This document shows, one piece after another, positions 1 to 5,356 of a DNA stretch of 5,606 bases. The translations under genes and the position numbers were made by a program. Location: contig JBFISM010000180.1 in NCBI GenBank assembly GCA_041608535.1, positions 1 through 5,606 on the forward strand, given 5' to 3'. How positions within the stretch are numbered: the stretch's first letter is position 1; every line of letters begins with the position of its first letter. This DNA is from JBFISM01 sp041608535. GTDB taxonomy: Bacteria > Actinomycetota > Acidimicrobiia > Spongiisociales > UBA5794. Below the pieces are notes generated by a model. The model ran no database searches, was not told the DNA's origin, and saw only the letters and a program-made list of their open reading frames with translations.

Positions 1-219
1 CGGCGCCGCCATCCCGCCACGGCGTGATGCGCCGAGCGTCTCCAAGAGGCGGATGGCTGCTCGTGCGTTCACACCCGCCTCGTCGCGTCTCGTCTTCTGT
101 CGATCGAGCTCCTCGATGACCACGAGGGGGAGCACGACGTCATGCTCGTCGAATCGCAGCAATGCCTCCGGATCGGCGAGAAGAACACACGTGTCGAGAA
201 CGTAGGTGGTGTGTCCCAC
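1..219 (-). CDS. phoH2: PIN domain of a PhoH2-type PIN-PhoH protein (5' part)
   Basis: Only the first 73 codons are in the window; the gene runs off the left edge. Read from a GTG at 219, the protein starts MGHTTYVLDTCVLLADPEAL and continues with RFDEHDVVLPLVVIEELD. This is the start of a PIN nuclease domain as found at the N-terminus of PhoH2 proteins, where it precedes a PhoH/RecD-like ATPase. The PIN acidic residues D9 and E36 or E37 are present. PhoH2 proteins are reported to be RNA helicase/ribonucleases. The GTG is chosen because an AAGGGGG ribosome-binding site lies 9 bases upstream and family members start just before the TYVLDT strand. The ATPase half is not visible, so a lone PIN toxin is possible, but the wording of the domain is PhoH2-like. 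I see no phoAT-like antitoxin gene in the 160 bp upstream. Confidence 0.82.
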   Translation of the reverse strand, partial: MGHTTYVLDTCVLLADPEALLRFDEHDVVLPLVVIEELDRQKTRRDEAGVNARAAIRLLETLGASRRGGMAAP

Positions 220-379
220 CGAGGGTGACCCCCTTGTCGACGGCCGACGCCGGAACCTTGCTTGCTGGCACCGGCAAAAGCAAGGACCCCTCCGTTGGGG
301 CTTCGGCCACGGTTGCCTCGTATATTGCAGAGCGCGCCGCTCATTGGTGCAGCCCAGCTCGAATGACCGGAGGACATGA
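220..379. other. Divergent spacer with two inverted repeats
   Basis: This 160-bp gap separates two divergent genes, so it should hold both promoters. It contains an inverted repeat, CCTTGCTT (256-263) and AAGCAAGG (278-285), an exact 8-bp match around a 14-base loop. A CCCC/GGGG pair (287-290, 297-300) follows. Neither is followed by a T-run on either strand, so neither is an intrinsic terminator. They would lie in the untranslated leader of the PIN gene or act as a protein site. I see no convincing promoter for the minus-strand gene. Confidence 0.5.
321..326 (+). promoter_or_regulatory. Candidate -10 box (TATATT) for the MmgE/PrpD gene
   Basis: TATATT stands out in GC-rich surroundings and is placed about 54 bases before the GTG start, giving a leader of roughly 47 bases. 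There is no good -35 hexamer at 17 or 18 bp; the nearest, TTGGGG at 295-300, is 20 bp away. The call rests on the -10 alone. Confidence 0.4.
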
Positions 380-1756
380 GTGACGATTGCCGAGCGCTAC
401 GCCGAGTACGCCACATCACTCCGCTTCAGCGACCTGCCGAGCGAGGTCGTCGACCACGCCAAGAAGCTGATCCTCGACATCATGGCCAACGACTTGGGCG
501 GTCACGCCTGGATGCAATCGGGTCCTACGATCCTGGCGGGCGTGCGCCGCCTCAACGACACGGGGAGAGGGGCCACGGTCCTCGCCACGGGTGAGCCGAT
601 GGCCCCGCAGTGGGCCACGCTGGCCAACGGGGCCATGGCGCATTCTCTCGACTACGACAACCATCACGCCAAGGGTGTCATCCATGCCGGCTCCTCGGTG
701 GTGAACGCCGCGCTGGCGGCGGGTGAAGAAACCGGCGCCTCGGGAAGCGAGCTGATCACCGCCGTAGTGATCGGATACGAGATCGCCTGCCGTCTGGCGA
801 TGGCGTTGGGGCCGCACTCCTCGCACGAGATGGGATTCCATCCCACCGGGACGTGCGCCACCTTTGCCACATCCGCCGTGATCGGCAGACTGCGAGGCTC
901 TCCATCGGACGTCATCGTCAATGCGATGGGTCTCAACGGCTCCCAGGCGGCCGGGTCGATGCAGTATGTCCGTAACGGCGCCTGGAACAAGCGCACCCAC
1001 CCCGGCCTGGCCACCCACGCCGCATTCATCGCAGCCACGCTGGCCGAGGAAGGCTTCATCGGGGCTGCGGAGGTGTTCGAGGGAGAGCAGGGCTTTCTCC
1101 AAGGCTATGCGTTGCGGCCCCGACCCGAGGAGGCCACCCGCACGCTCGGGGAGAGCTATGAGATCCTCGAGAACGCCATCAAGCCGTATGCGCTGTGTCG
1201 GTACACCCATCAGACCCTGGATCTCCTCATCGACTACGCACATGACCACGATCCGGATCCCGCCGGCGTCGGCTCGATAGTCATCGAGATGCCGACGTAC
1301 GGCGTTCAGCTCTGCGGTTCTCCCATCGAAGCCAAGCGCAACCCGACATCACCGGTCGACGCCCAATTCAGCGGACCGTTTGCCGCTGCGATGGCGCTCA
1401 CCGAGCGGCGCGCCGGCATGGACGTGTTCACTGAGGTGCTCGAGCGAGGGATGAGCGACGACTTCCGCCGCCTCATGGCGATCACCGACGTGCAGCAAGC
1501 CGACGACCTCGACGCCATACATCCCGAGTTCTGGCCGGGCCGGGTGACGCTCGACATCGGTGGAGAGCAGATCCAGCTCTACGGCAAGCACATGCGTGGG
1601 GAGAGGGAGCGTCCCATGTCGCTGCTCGAAGTGCAGGACAAGTTCACCGAACTGAGCCCTCACCACGACGCGCCCACCCGCGAAGCCGTCTTTGCTGCGG
1701 TTGCCGATCTCGAGGATCGCAACGTGGAGGATCTGGTCGCCCCGTTGCAGCGTTGA
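380..1756 (+). CDS. MmgE/PrpD family protein (2-methylcitrate dehydratase-like)
   Basis: This is a 458-residue member of the MmgE/PrpD fold, which includes 2-methylcitrate dehydratase, cis-aconitate decarboxylase and iminodisuccinate epimerase. The length is normal for the family. Recognisable blocks in order are DYDNHHAKGVIHAG (D91 to about 104), GFHPTGTCATF (152-162), GSQAAGSMQYVRNG followed by WNKRTHPG (W202, K204, H207), and KPYALCRYTHQTLD (K268 to about 281). The His and Lys residues in these blocks are those usually conserved around the active site. GTG at 380 is chosen because GGAGG (369-373) lies 6 bases upstream; the ATG at 376 opens a different, short frame. No prpB, prpC or other methylcitrate-cycle gene is nearby, so the substrate cannot be named and a propionate role should not be assumed. 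The protein is probably cytoplasmic, with no signal peptide seen. Confidence 0.88.
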   Translation: MTIAERYAEYATSLRFSDLPSEVVDHAKKLILDIMANDLGGHAWMQSGPTILAGVRRLNDTGRGATVLATGEPMAPQWATLANGAMAHSLDYDNHHAKGVIHAGSSVVNAALAAGEETGASGSELITAVVIGYEIACRLAMALGPHSSHEMGFHPTGTCATFATSAVIGRLRGSPSDVIVNAMGLNGSQAAGSMQYVRNGAWNKRTHPGLATHAAFIAATLAEEGFIGAAEVFEGEQGFLQGYALRPRPEEATRTLGESYEILENAIKPYALCRYTHQTLDLLIDYAHDHDPDPAGVGSIVIEMPTYGVQLCGSPIEAKRNPTSPVDAQFSGPFAAAMALTERRAGMDVFTEVLERGMSDDFRRLMAITDVQQADDLDAIHPEFWPGRVTLDIGGEQIQLYGKHMRGERERPMSLLEVQDKFTELSPHHDAPTREAVFAAVADLEDRNVEDLVAPLQR

Positions 1757-1783
1757 TCCCGATCGCACGGCTCCGGATAAGCT
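1753..1783 (+). promoter_or_regulatory. Candidate promoter for the small ORF and gpsA
   Basis: A TANNNT -10 box, TAAGCT (1778-1783), ends six bases before the ATG at 1790, so transcription should start at or very near that ATG. A possible -35, TTGATC (1753-1758), is 19 bp upstream and overlaps the stop codon of the preceding gene. The spacing is a little long. The -10 geometry is the stronger part of the call. Confidence 0.45.
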
Positions 1784-1789
1784 CGAGCC

Positions 1790-1882
1790 ATGGCTGAGTT
1801 CGACTCTCCCGTGTTCCAGATCGGGCAGCCCCCCATGATCAGCCGGACAATCCACGGCAGCTGCTGCGAGGCGCACGCGTGA
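1790..1882 (+). CDS. Possible leaderless 30-aa ORF coupled to gpsA
   Basis: A 30-codon ORF begins MAEFDSPVFQ and ends GSCCEAHA. It has no Shine-Dalgarno sequence, but a TAAGCT -10 box ends six bases before the ATG, which fits a leaderless mRNA. Its stop codon (1880-1882) overlaps the gpsA GTG (1879-1881), so translation could be coupled. The tandem Cys-Cys near the end recalls the leaderless Cys-containing upstream ORFs described in mycobacteria as cysteine-responsive attenuators, although those usually have more cysteines and sit ahead of cysteine genes. I do not recognise the peptide as a protein family. It may be a real uORF, a small protein, or a chance ORF in the 122-bp gap. Confidence 0.4.
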   Translation: MAEFDSPVFQIGQPPMISRTIHGSCCEAHA

Positions 1883-2874
1883 ACGTCGCCGTCATCGGGG
1901 CCGGATCATGGGGCACCGTGATCGCAAGCATCGCGGCCACCAAGACACCAACGACGCTCTGGGTCCGCCGTCCCGAGCTCGCGGACAGCATCAATGCCTC
2001 CGGCGAAAACCCCGACTACCTGCCCGGGTTCGAGCTCGACGGCGACCTCCGGGCCACATCGTCGCTCGAGGAGGCGGTGAGCGGCGCCGAGCTGCTCGTC
2101 ATAGCCGTGCCATCGCATGGATTTCGCGAAGTCTTGCACCAGGCCGCAGGCTGGATCCCCGGCTCTGTTCCGCTGCTGAGCTTGTCCAAGGGAATCGAAC
2201 AGCCGACGCTGATGCGGATGACAGAGGTGTGTGCCGACGTCCTTCCCGAACACGACCGTGCGAGAATCGGCGTCCTCTCCGGACCGAACCTCGCCCGCGA
2301 GATCGCAGCCGGACAGCCTGCAGCCACGGTCGTGGCCTTCGCCGACGCCGCCACGGCGAGGACGGTGCAGGATCTGTTCATCACCCCGACATTTCGGGTG
2401 TACACCAATGACGACGTCGTGGGTGCGGAGTCCGCCGGAGCGTTGAAGAACGTGATGGCGATCGCCGCCGGAATGTCACACGGCCTCGGCTTCGGTGACA
2501 ACACCACTGCCACCCTCATCACCCGGGCGCTCGCCGAGCTGAGCAGACTCGGCACAGCCATGGGCGGTCGGGCGGCGACGTTCGCCGGTCTCGCCGGCAT
2601 GGGAGATCTCATCGCCACGTGCATGAGCTCACAGAGCAGGAACCACCAGGTGGGGTTTGGTCTCGGCCAGGGCAGGAAACTCGAGGACATCGTGGCGGAG
2701 ATGAAGATGGTGGCCGAAGGGGTGAAATCGACCCAAGGGGTGCTGGCGCTGGCCGCCAAGCACGAGGTGGAGATGCCGATCGCCACCCAGGTGGGTCTCG
2801 TGCTCTACGAGGCGGAGAGCCCGCAAACGGCAGTCCACCGGCTCATGACCCGGGAGGCCCGCTCCGAGCACTGA
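1879..2874 (+). CDS. gpsA: Glycerol-3-phosphate dehydrogenase [NAD(P)+]
   Basis: This 331-residue cytoplasmic enzyme reduces dihydroxyacetone phosphate to sn-glycerol 3-phosphate for phospholipid synthesis. The N-terminal Rossmann fold opens with VIGAGSWGT (G7, G9, G12 as GxGxxG). It is followed by VPSHGFREVL, LSLSKGIE and SGPNLAREIAAG. The C-terminal helical domain has SAGALKNVMAIAAG with the catalytic Lys at K190, GDNTTATLITRALAEL (G206-), FAGLAGMGDL with D243, SRN (253-255) and VAEGVKS (278-284). All canonical motifs are present and the length is usual. The GTG start is placed directly before the first beta strand, with GAGG (1868-1871) seven bases upstream and inside the small ORF before it. 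The gene converges on tag with only 13 bases between stop codons and no terminator hairpin in that gap. Confidence 0.96.
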   Translation: MNVAVIGAGSWGTVIASIAATKTPTTLWVRRPELADSINASGENPDYLPGFELDGDLRATSSLEEAVSGAELLVIAVPSHGFREVLHQAAGWIPGSVPLLSLSKGIEQPTLMRMTEVCADVLPEHDRARIGVLSGPNLAREIAAGQPAATVVAFADAATARTVQDLFITPTFRVYTNDDVVGAESAGALKNVMAIAAGMSHGLGFGDNTTATLITRALAELSRLGTAMGGRAATFAGLAGMGDLIATCMSSQSRNHQVGFGLGQGRKLEDIVAEMKMVAEGVKSTQGVLALAAKHEVEMPIATQVGLVLYEAESPQTAVHRLMTREARSEH

Positions 2875-2887
2875 GCTTCTGCGGCGG

Positions 2888-3490
2888 TCAGGTGGGTCGG
2901 GTGAAGTCACGCCGCAGCGTCTCCACCTCGTCGTGGGCAAAGCAGCCCTCGAGATGGTCGTTGACCATCCCCATCGCCTGCATGAAGGCATGAACGGTGG
3001 TGGGACCGACAAAGGTGAATCCGCGGCGCTTGAGTTCCTTGGCCATCGCTGCCGACTCTGCGGTCTGCGAAACCAATGCGGCCGACGGCGTTGCGGGCTC
3101 GAAACTCCAGAAGAACGCCCCGAGGGATCCGTGCTCATCTTCCACTTCGCAAGCACGCCGGGCGTTGTTGATCGTCGATTCGATCTTCTTGCGATGCCGG
3201 ACGATCGATGCGTCCTGGAGGAGGCGCTCCACATCGCTGTCATCCATCTGAGCCACGCGGCGATGGTCGAAGTCGTGGAACACCCGGCGGAAATCGTCAC
3301 GTTTGCGCAGAATCGTGAGCCAGCTCAGACCGGACTGAAAGCCCTCGAGACACAGCTTCTCGAACAGCGTGGCGTCGTCGTCGCCGGGACGGCCCCACTC
3401 TACGTCGTGGTAGGCGGTGTAGTCGGGTGTCGACGCTCCCCACCAGCAACGGCTGCGGCCATCCTCACCGGTGACGAGATGGGGCTCCAT
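2888..3490 (-). CDS. tag: DNA-3-methyladenine glycosylase I
   Basis: This 200-residue base-excision repair enzyme removes 3-methyladenine from alkylated DNA. It has the HhH-GPD-like Tag signature: RCWWG (C15), YHDVEWG (H28), LCLEGFQSGLSWLTILRKR (E49, W57) and a C-terminal NDHLEGC (H179, C183). By comparison with E. coli Tag, C15, H28, H179 and C183 are the zinc-snap ligands and E49 is the catalytic-pocket acid, so the enzyme looks intact. The ATG at 3490 is supported by a -10 box six bases before it and not by a Shine-Dalgarno sequence. It lies 32 bases downstream of the DAHP-synthase-like/mutase gene on the same strand, so it could also be read through from that gene. I see no functional link between repair and aromatic synthesis. 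Confidence 0.95.
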   Translation of the reverse strand: MEPHLVTGEDGRSRCWWGASTPDYTAYHDVEWGRPGDDDATLFEKLCLEGFQSGLSWLTILRKRDDFRRVFHDFDHRRVAQMDDSDVERLLQDASIVRHRKKIESTINNARRACEVEDEHGSLGAFFWSFEPATPSAALVSQTAESAAMAKELKRRGFTFVGPTTVHAFMQAMGMVNDHLEGCFAHDEVETLRRDFTRPT

Positions 3491-3496
3491 GCCGCC

Positions 3497-3526
3497 AAGC
3501 TAGCTGCGACCCGACGTGGTGGTCAC
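3497..3526 (-). promoter_or_regulatory. Candidate leaderless promoter for tag
   Basis: On the minus strand TAGCTT (3497-3502) ends exactly six bases before the tag ATG. GTGACC (3521-3526) lies 18 bp upstream and shares TGAC with the TTGACA consensus. It overlaps the stop codon of the upstream gene. The layout matches that before the small ORF at 1790 and suggests a leaderless tag mRNA with its own promoter. Confidence 0.45.
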
Positions 3527-4593
3527 TCGCCGTGCGGACCGAGAGCGCGCCGCTGCGCCCGCCGGCTGTGCTCGAGGACGATGCGCATCAGCTCCGCGGC
3601 GTAGACCGGATCCATACCCAAACGGCGAGCATCTTCTTCGGCTTCGGCGATGAGCTCCGCTTCCCGATCTGGCGATCGCATCTCCAACCCTCGCATCGAC
3701 TTGATCCGCCCGATCTCGATGGAGCTGCGGAGCCGGCGGGCAACGAGCTGGATGAGATGTCGGTCGATCCGGTCGATCTCGTCTCGCAACGTCGGTATCC
3801 CCAGACGCTCCATCAGCCGCTCGAACTCCACCAGATCGAGCTGGCTCGTCTCGCCGGCTCGGGCGCTTCCGGGATCGGGATGGGTGAGCACGCTCAAGCC
3901 GTCGGCACCGGCGGAGCGCCCCGCCAGCGCCAGCGGCGCCACCAGATCCGGACCCGCCTTCCCCGTGGGATCGATGATCACCGGGAGATGCGACAGCCGC
4001 TGCACGACGGGAACGGCGGAGATGTCGAGGGTGTCGGACGTGCGCGGGTCGAAGGTTCGGCTGCCTCGCTCGCACAACACGACATCGTCGTTGCCCTCGG
4101 CCATCACGTACTCCGCAGCCATCAACCACTCGTCGATGGTCGCCGAAGGGCCGCGATGCAACAGCACCGGCTTGGAGGTCTTGCCCACCGCCGAGAGCAA
4201 CGAGAAGTTCTGCATGTTGTCGGGGCCGATCTCGAGGAGATCGATGTGATCCGCGATCTCGGGAAGATCGACCGGTTCGATCACCTCGGTGACCGTGGGC
4301 AGCCCGACCTCGTGACCGGCCTGCTGCAGCATCCACACGCCTTCCCGACCGAGCCCGCGAAACGCATAAGGTGACTGCTCGGCCCGGTGGGTGCCGCCCC
4401 GCAGCAGGGATGCTCCTGCCTCGGCAACTGCCTCGGCCACCGCCATGATCTGGTCTTCCGACTCCACTGCAGCCGGACCGGCGATCACCGGATATGACCC
4501 ATCCCCGAAGCGCACGTTGCCCACGGCGACGACCGTCGTGGACAGATCGTCGGGTCTGCGGTGGCTTTTCAGCACCGGTTTCGAGTCGCTCAT
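3523..4593 (-). CDS. Chorismate mutase fused to a degenerate DAHP synthase barrel
   Basis: This is a 356-residue two-domain protein. Residues about 34-262 follow type I-beta DAHP synthase: GPAAVES (39-45), LRGG (64-67), SPYAFRGLG, NMQNFSLL, EWLMAAEYVMAEGN, LCERGSRTF (173-181), HLPVIIDP. No N-terminal ferredoxin-like regulatory domain is present. Key residues are changed: the four metal ligands read A41 (Cys), G211 (His), L236 (Glu) and G247 (Asp); KPRT reads RAEQ (70-73), the ARN arginine is D125 and the KRG lysine is H146. Residues about 266-350 are an AroQ chorismate mutase with R270, R286 or R287, K298, D309, R310, E311 and Q347 all in place. I infer an active mutase (chorismate to prephenate, for Phe and Tyr) on a barrel that should not make DAHP. 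Automatic annotation would probably call it a bifunctional synthase/mutase. The ATG at 4593 has AGGAG (4600-4604) six bases upstream, and an attenuator precedes it. Confidence 0.88.
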   Translation of the reverse strand: MSDSKPVLKSHRRPDDLSTTVVAVGNVRFGDGSYPVIAGPAAVESEDQIMAVAEAVAEAGASLLRGGTHRAEQSPYAFRGLGREGVWMLQQAGHEVGLPTVTEVIEPVDLPEIADHIDLLEIGPDNMQNFSLLSAVGKTSKPVLLHRGPSATIDEWLMAAEYVMAEGNDDVVLCERGSRTFDPRTSDTLDISAVPVVQRLSHLPVIIDPTGKAGPDLVAPLALAGRSAGADGLSVLTHPDPGSARAGETSQLDLVEFERLMERLGIPTLRDEIDRIDRHLIQLVARRLRSSIEIGRIKSMRGLEMRSPDREAELIAEAEEDARRLGMDPVYAAELMRIVLEHSRRAQRRALGPHGE

Positions 4594-4599
4594 GTCGAT

Positions 4600-4604
4600 C
4601 TCCT
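4600..4604 (-). promoter_or_regulatory. Ribosome-binding site of the barrel-mutase gene
   Basis: AGGAG on the minus strand, six bases before the ATG at 4593, fixes that start. A small CTGGC/GCCAG hairpin (4607-4611, 4615-4619) sits directly upstream of it and leaves the site itself unpaired. Confidence 0.75.
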
Positions 4605-4634
4605 GACTGGCGGGGCCAGAGCGCTCCGGACAGC

Positions 4635-4665
4635 AAAAAGCCCGAAGCCGCTGTGGCTCCGGGCT
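4635..4665 (-). terminator. Intrinsic terminator inside the leader (attenuator)
   Basis: On the minus strand AGCCCGGAGCC (4665-4655) pairs with GGCTTCGGGCT (4649-4639) over 11 bp with a single G-T pair and a 5-base loop, ending in a run of five T (4639-4635). It lies after the leader-peptide stop (4687) and 41 bases before the structural gene start (4593). It therefore ends transcription before the gene, which is the arrangement of an attenuator. On the plus strand no T-run follows the hairpin, so it is not a plus-strand terminator. Confidence 0.88.
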
Positions 4666-4721
4666 GGTGTGTGGTGCTCGTGTGGGTCAGCGCACGCTAT
4701 TCGCCCGGGCCGCAGCCCCGG
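4659..4721 (-). promoter_or_regulatory. Candidate antiterminator and anti-antiterminator pairings
   Basis: Three pairings compete in the leader RNA. CCGGG (4721-4717) can pair with CCCGG (4709-4705), closing a hairpin just after the Tyr/Phe codons. CCGGGC (4708-4703) can instead pair with GCCCGG (4664-4659), the 5' arm of the terminator. CCGGGGCTG (4721-4713) can also pair with CAGCCCGG (4666-4659) over 8 bp with one bulged G. A ribosome stalled on the Tyr/Phe codons would break the first hairpin and leave the second region free; one reaching the stop codon at 4687 would cover it. The pairings were found by eye, with no energies calculated. Confidence 0.55.
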
Positions 4722-4758
4722 TAAAGAAGTAATACGCGTTGTACCCATGCACCGTCAT
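4687..4758 (-). CDS. Tyr/Phe-rich leader peptide of the attenuator
   Basis: A 23-codon ORF reads MTVHGYNAYYFFTG and ends ANSVR. It holds Tyr at 6, 9 and 10 and Phe at 11 and 12, four of them consecutive (codons at 4734-4723), and no Trp. It lies between a good promoter and an intrinsic terminator ahead of a chorismate mutase gene, so it has the position, size and codon content of an attenuation leader that senses charged tRNA-Tyr and tRNA-Phe. The ATG at 4758 follows the predicted transcription start by only about 0-4 bases, so the mRNA is nearly leaderless; a GTG at 4752 in the same frame is an alternative start. A Phe/Tyr leader (aroR before aroF) is known in Corynebacterium glutamicum, but I cannot align it from memory. 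Confidence 0.85.
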   Translation of the reverse strand: MTVHGYNAYYFFTGAAARANSVR

Positions 4759-4768
4759 TGCAGGTATG

Positions 4769-4797
4769 AATGTACCGACGGGGCGCGCCGTTGGCAA
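4769..4797 (-). promoter_or_regulatory. Promoter of the attenuator and barrel-mutase gene
   Basis: On the minus strand TTGCCA (4792-4797) and TACATT (4769-4774) are separated by exactly 17 bp. The -10 ends 10 bases before the leader ATG, placing the start of transcription at about 4758-4762. The promoter begins 22 bases past the stop codon of the upstream hypothetical gene, so the aromatic unit is transcribed separately. Confidence 0.75.
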
Positions 4798-4818
4798 GAG
4801 CGAGACTCACCCGCCTGG

Positions 4819-5313
4819 TCAGCCCGCAGGGCCCTTGTCCCGCACCTCCGCCACCTTCTCCAACGCCTCGTCGAGCTCGGCGAGCCACTCGTCCATGTGC
4901 TTGCCGACCTCGCGCACGCACCAGGCGAGCGCCTCGCTCCGACTGCGCGCCACCCCGGCTCCCACCAGCGTGTCGAGCACCTTGCGTTCCCTGATACGAA
5001 GTCGGGTCATGGCCGGTATCGACAGGTGGGTGAAGAGCCGCCCCGTGGTGCCGGTGCGCACTCCCCACGAGACTTTGCGATGGAAGGTGGCCTGAGCCTC
5101 GGTGGCGATGCGTATCCGCTGCTCGCGCGTCGTCTCCCGGAACTCCTTCACCGCTGTCTTCTCGGCAGCCGCCGAGTCGAACTCGCCTTCGAGGCTGATC
5201 AGCACCAGGATCTCATCGTCGTCCACGGTGACCTCCGGCGCCGGCGTGCGCCACTCGTCGGGCAGGTGCTGGTTGAACCAGGCCTCGATGGCAGTGGTGG
5301 CGGCATCGCCCAT
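4819..5313 (-). CDS. Conserved hypothetical protein with RHH-like C-terminus
   Basis: This 164-residue protein has no signal peptide or membrane segment. The N-terminal half (about 5-90) includes AIEAWFNQHLPDEW, then EVTVDDDEILVLISL (27-41), an acidic and Lys-rich helix (about 48-75) and a conserved-looking FHRKVSWGVRTG (77-88). The C-terminal part, THLSIPAMTRLRIRERKV (95-112) then VARSRSEALAWCV (121-133), has the strand, helix, SRSEAL-helix order of a ribbon-helix-helix DNA-binding unit, followed by an amphipathic helix (141-158). I recall similar actinobacterial proteins of unknown function but can name no family. The ATG at 5313 has AGGAG (5322-5326) eight bases upstream. Three 8-bp-spaced TGTA boxes overlie its promoter, which fits autoregulation. 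DNA binding is inference. Confidence 0.8.
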   Translation of the reverse strand: MGDAATTAIEAWFNQHLPDEWRTPAPEVTVDDDEILVLISLEGEFDSAAAEKTAVKEFRETTREQRIRIATEAQATFHRKVSWGVRTGTTGRLFTHLSIPAMTRLRIRERKVLDTLVGAGVARSRSEALAWCVREVGKHMDEWLAELDEALEKVAEVRDKGPAG

Positions 5314-5332
5314 GCGACAGGCTCCTCTCGCG

Positions 5333-5356
5333 GAATTACATGATTACAAACCTACA
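5333..5356 (-). repeat. Three tandem 8-bp TGTA boxes (candidate operator)
   Basis: On the minus strand, TGTAGGTT, TGTAATCA and TGTAATTC follow one another without gaps (5356-5349, 5348-5341, 5340-5333). TGTA recurs at an exact 8-bp period and TGTAAT occurs twice. The block covers the -10 box and probable transcription start of the hypothetical gene. An 8-bp tandem period is the spacing of MetJ boxes, bound by a ribbon-helix-helix repressor. Confidence 0.6.

Noticed and set aside
376..594. Alternative ATG start at 376 for the gene after the divergent spacer
   Set aside because: It opens a different 72-codon frame with no family similarity; the GTG at 380 has the correct ribosome-binding-site spacing and yields the MmgE/PrpD protein.
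416..1249. Long open frame on the minus strand inside the MmgE/PrpD gene
   Set aside because: Its translation is Arg/Gly/His-rich with no recognisable motif and lies antisense to a clear family match; this is the usual shadow in GC-rich DNA.
2875..2887. Bidirectional terminator between gpsA and tag
   Set aside because: The 13-base gap and its flanks show no GC hairpin followed by a T-run on either strand.
3532..4374. 280-codon plus-strand frame opposite the barrel-mutase gene
   Set aside because: It is antisense to strong DAHP-synthase and AroQ motifs, has low-complexity composition and no ribosome-binding site.
3523..4593. Motif losses in the barrel explained by frameshifts or sequencing errors
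   Set aside because: The flanking conserved residues stay in frame on both sides of every change and the alignment by eye needs essentially no gaps, so each change is a substitution.
4594..4797. T-box or metabolite riboswitch as the explanation for the leader
   Set aside because: I see no T-box sequence or known aptamer consensus, whereas a translated Tyr/Phe peptide followed by a terminator explains the region directly.
4561..5343. 260-codon plus-strand frame across the attenuator and the hypothetical gene
   Set aside because: It runs antisense through the terminator, leader peptide and a gene with a good ribosome-binding site; its translation is Arg/Leu/His-rich with no domain.
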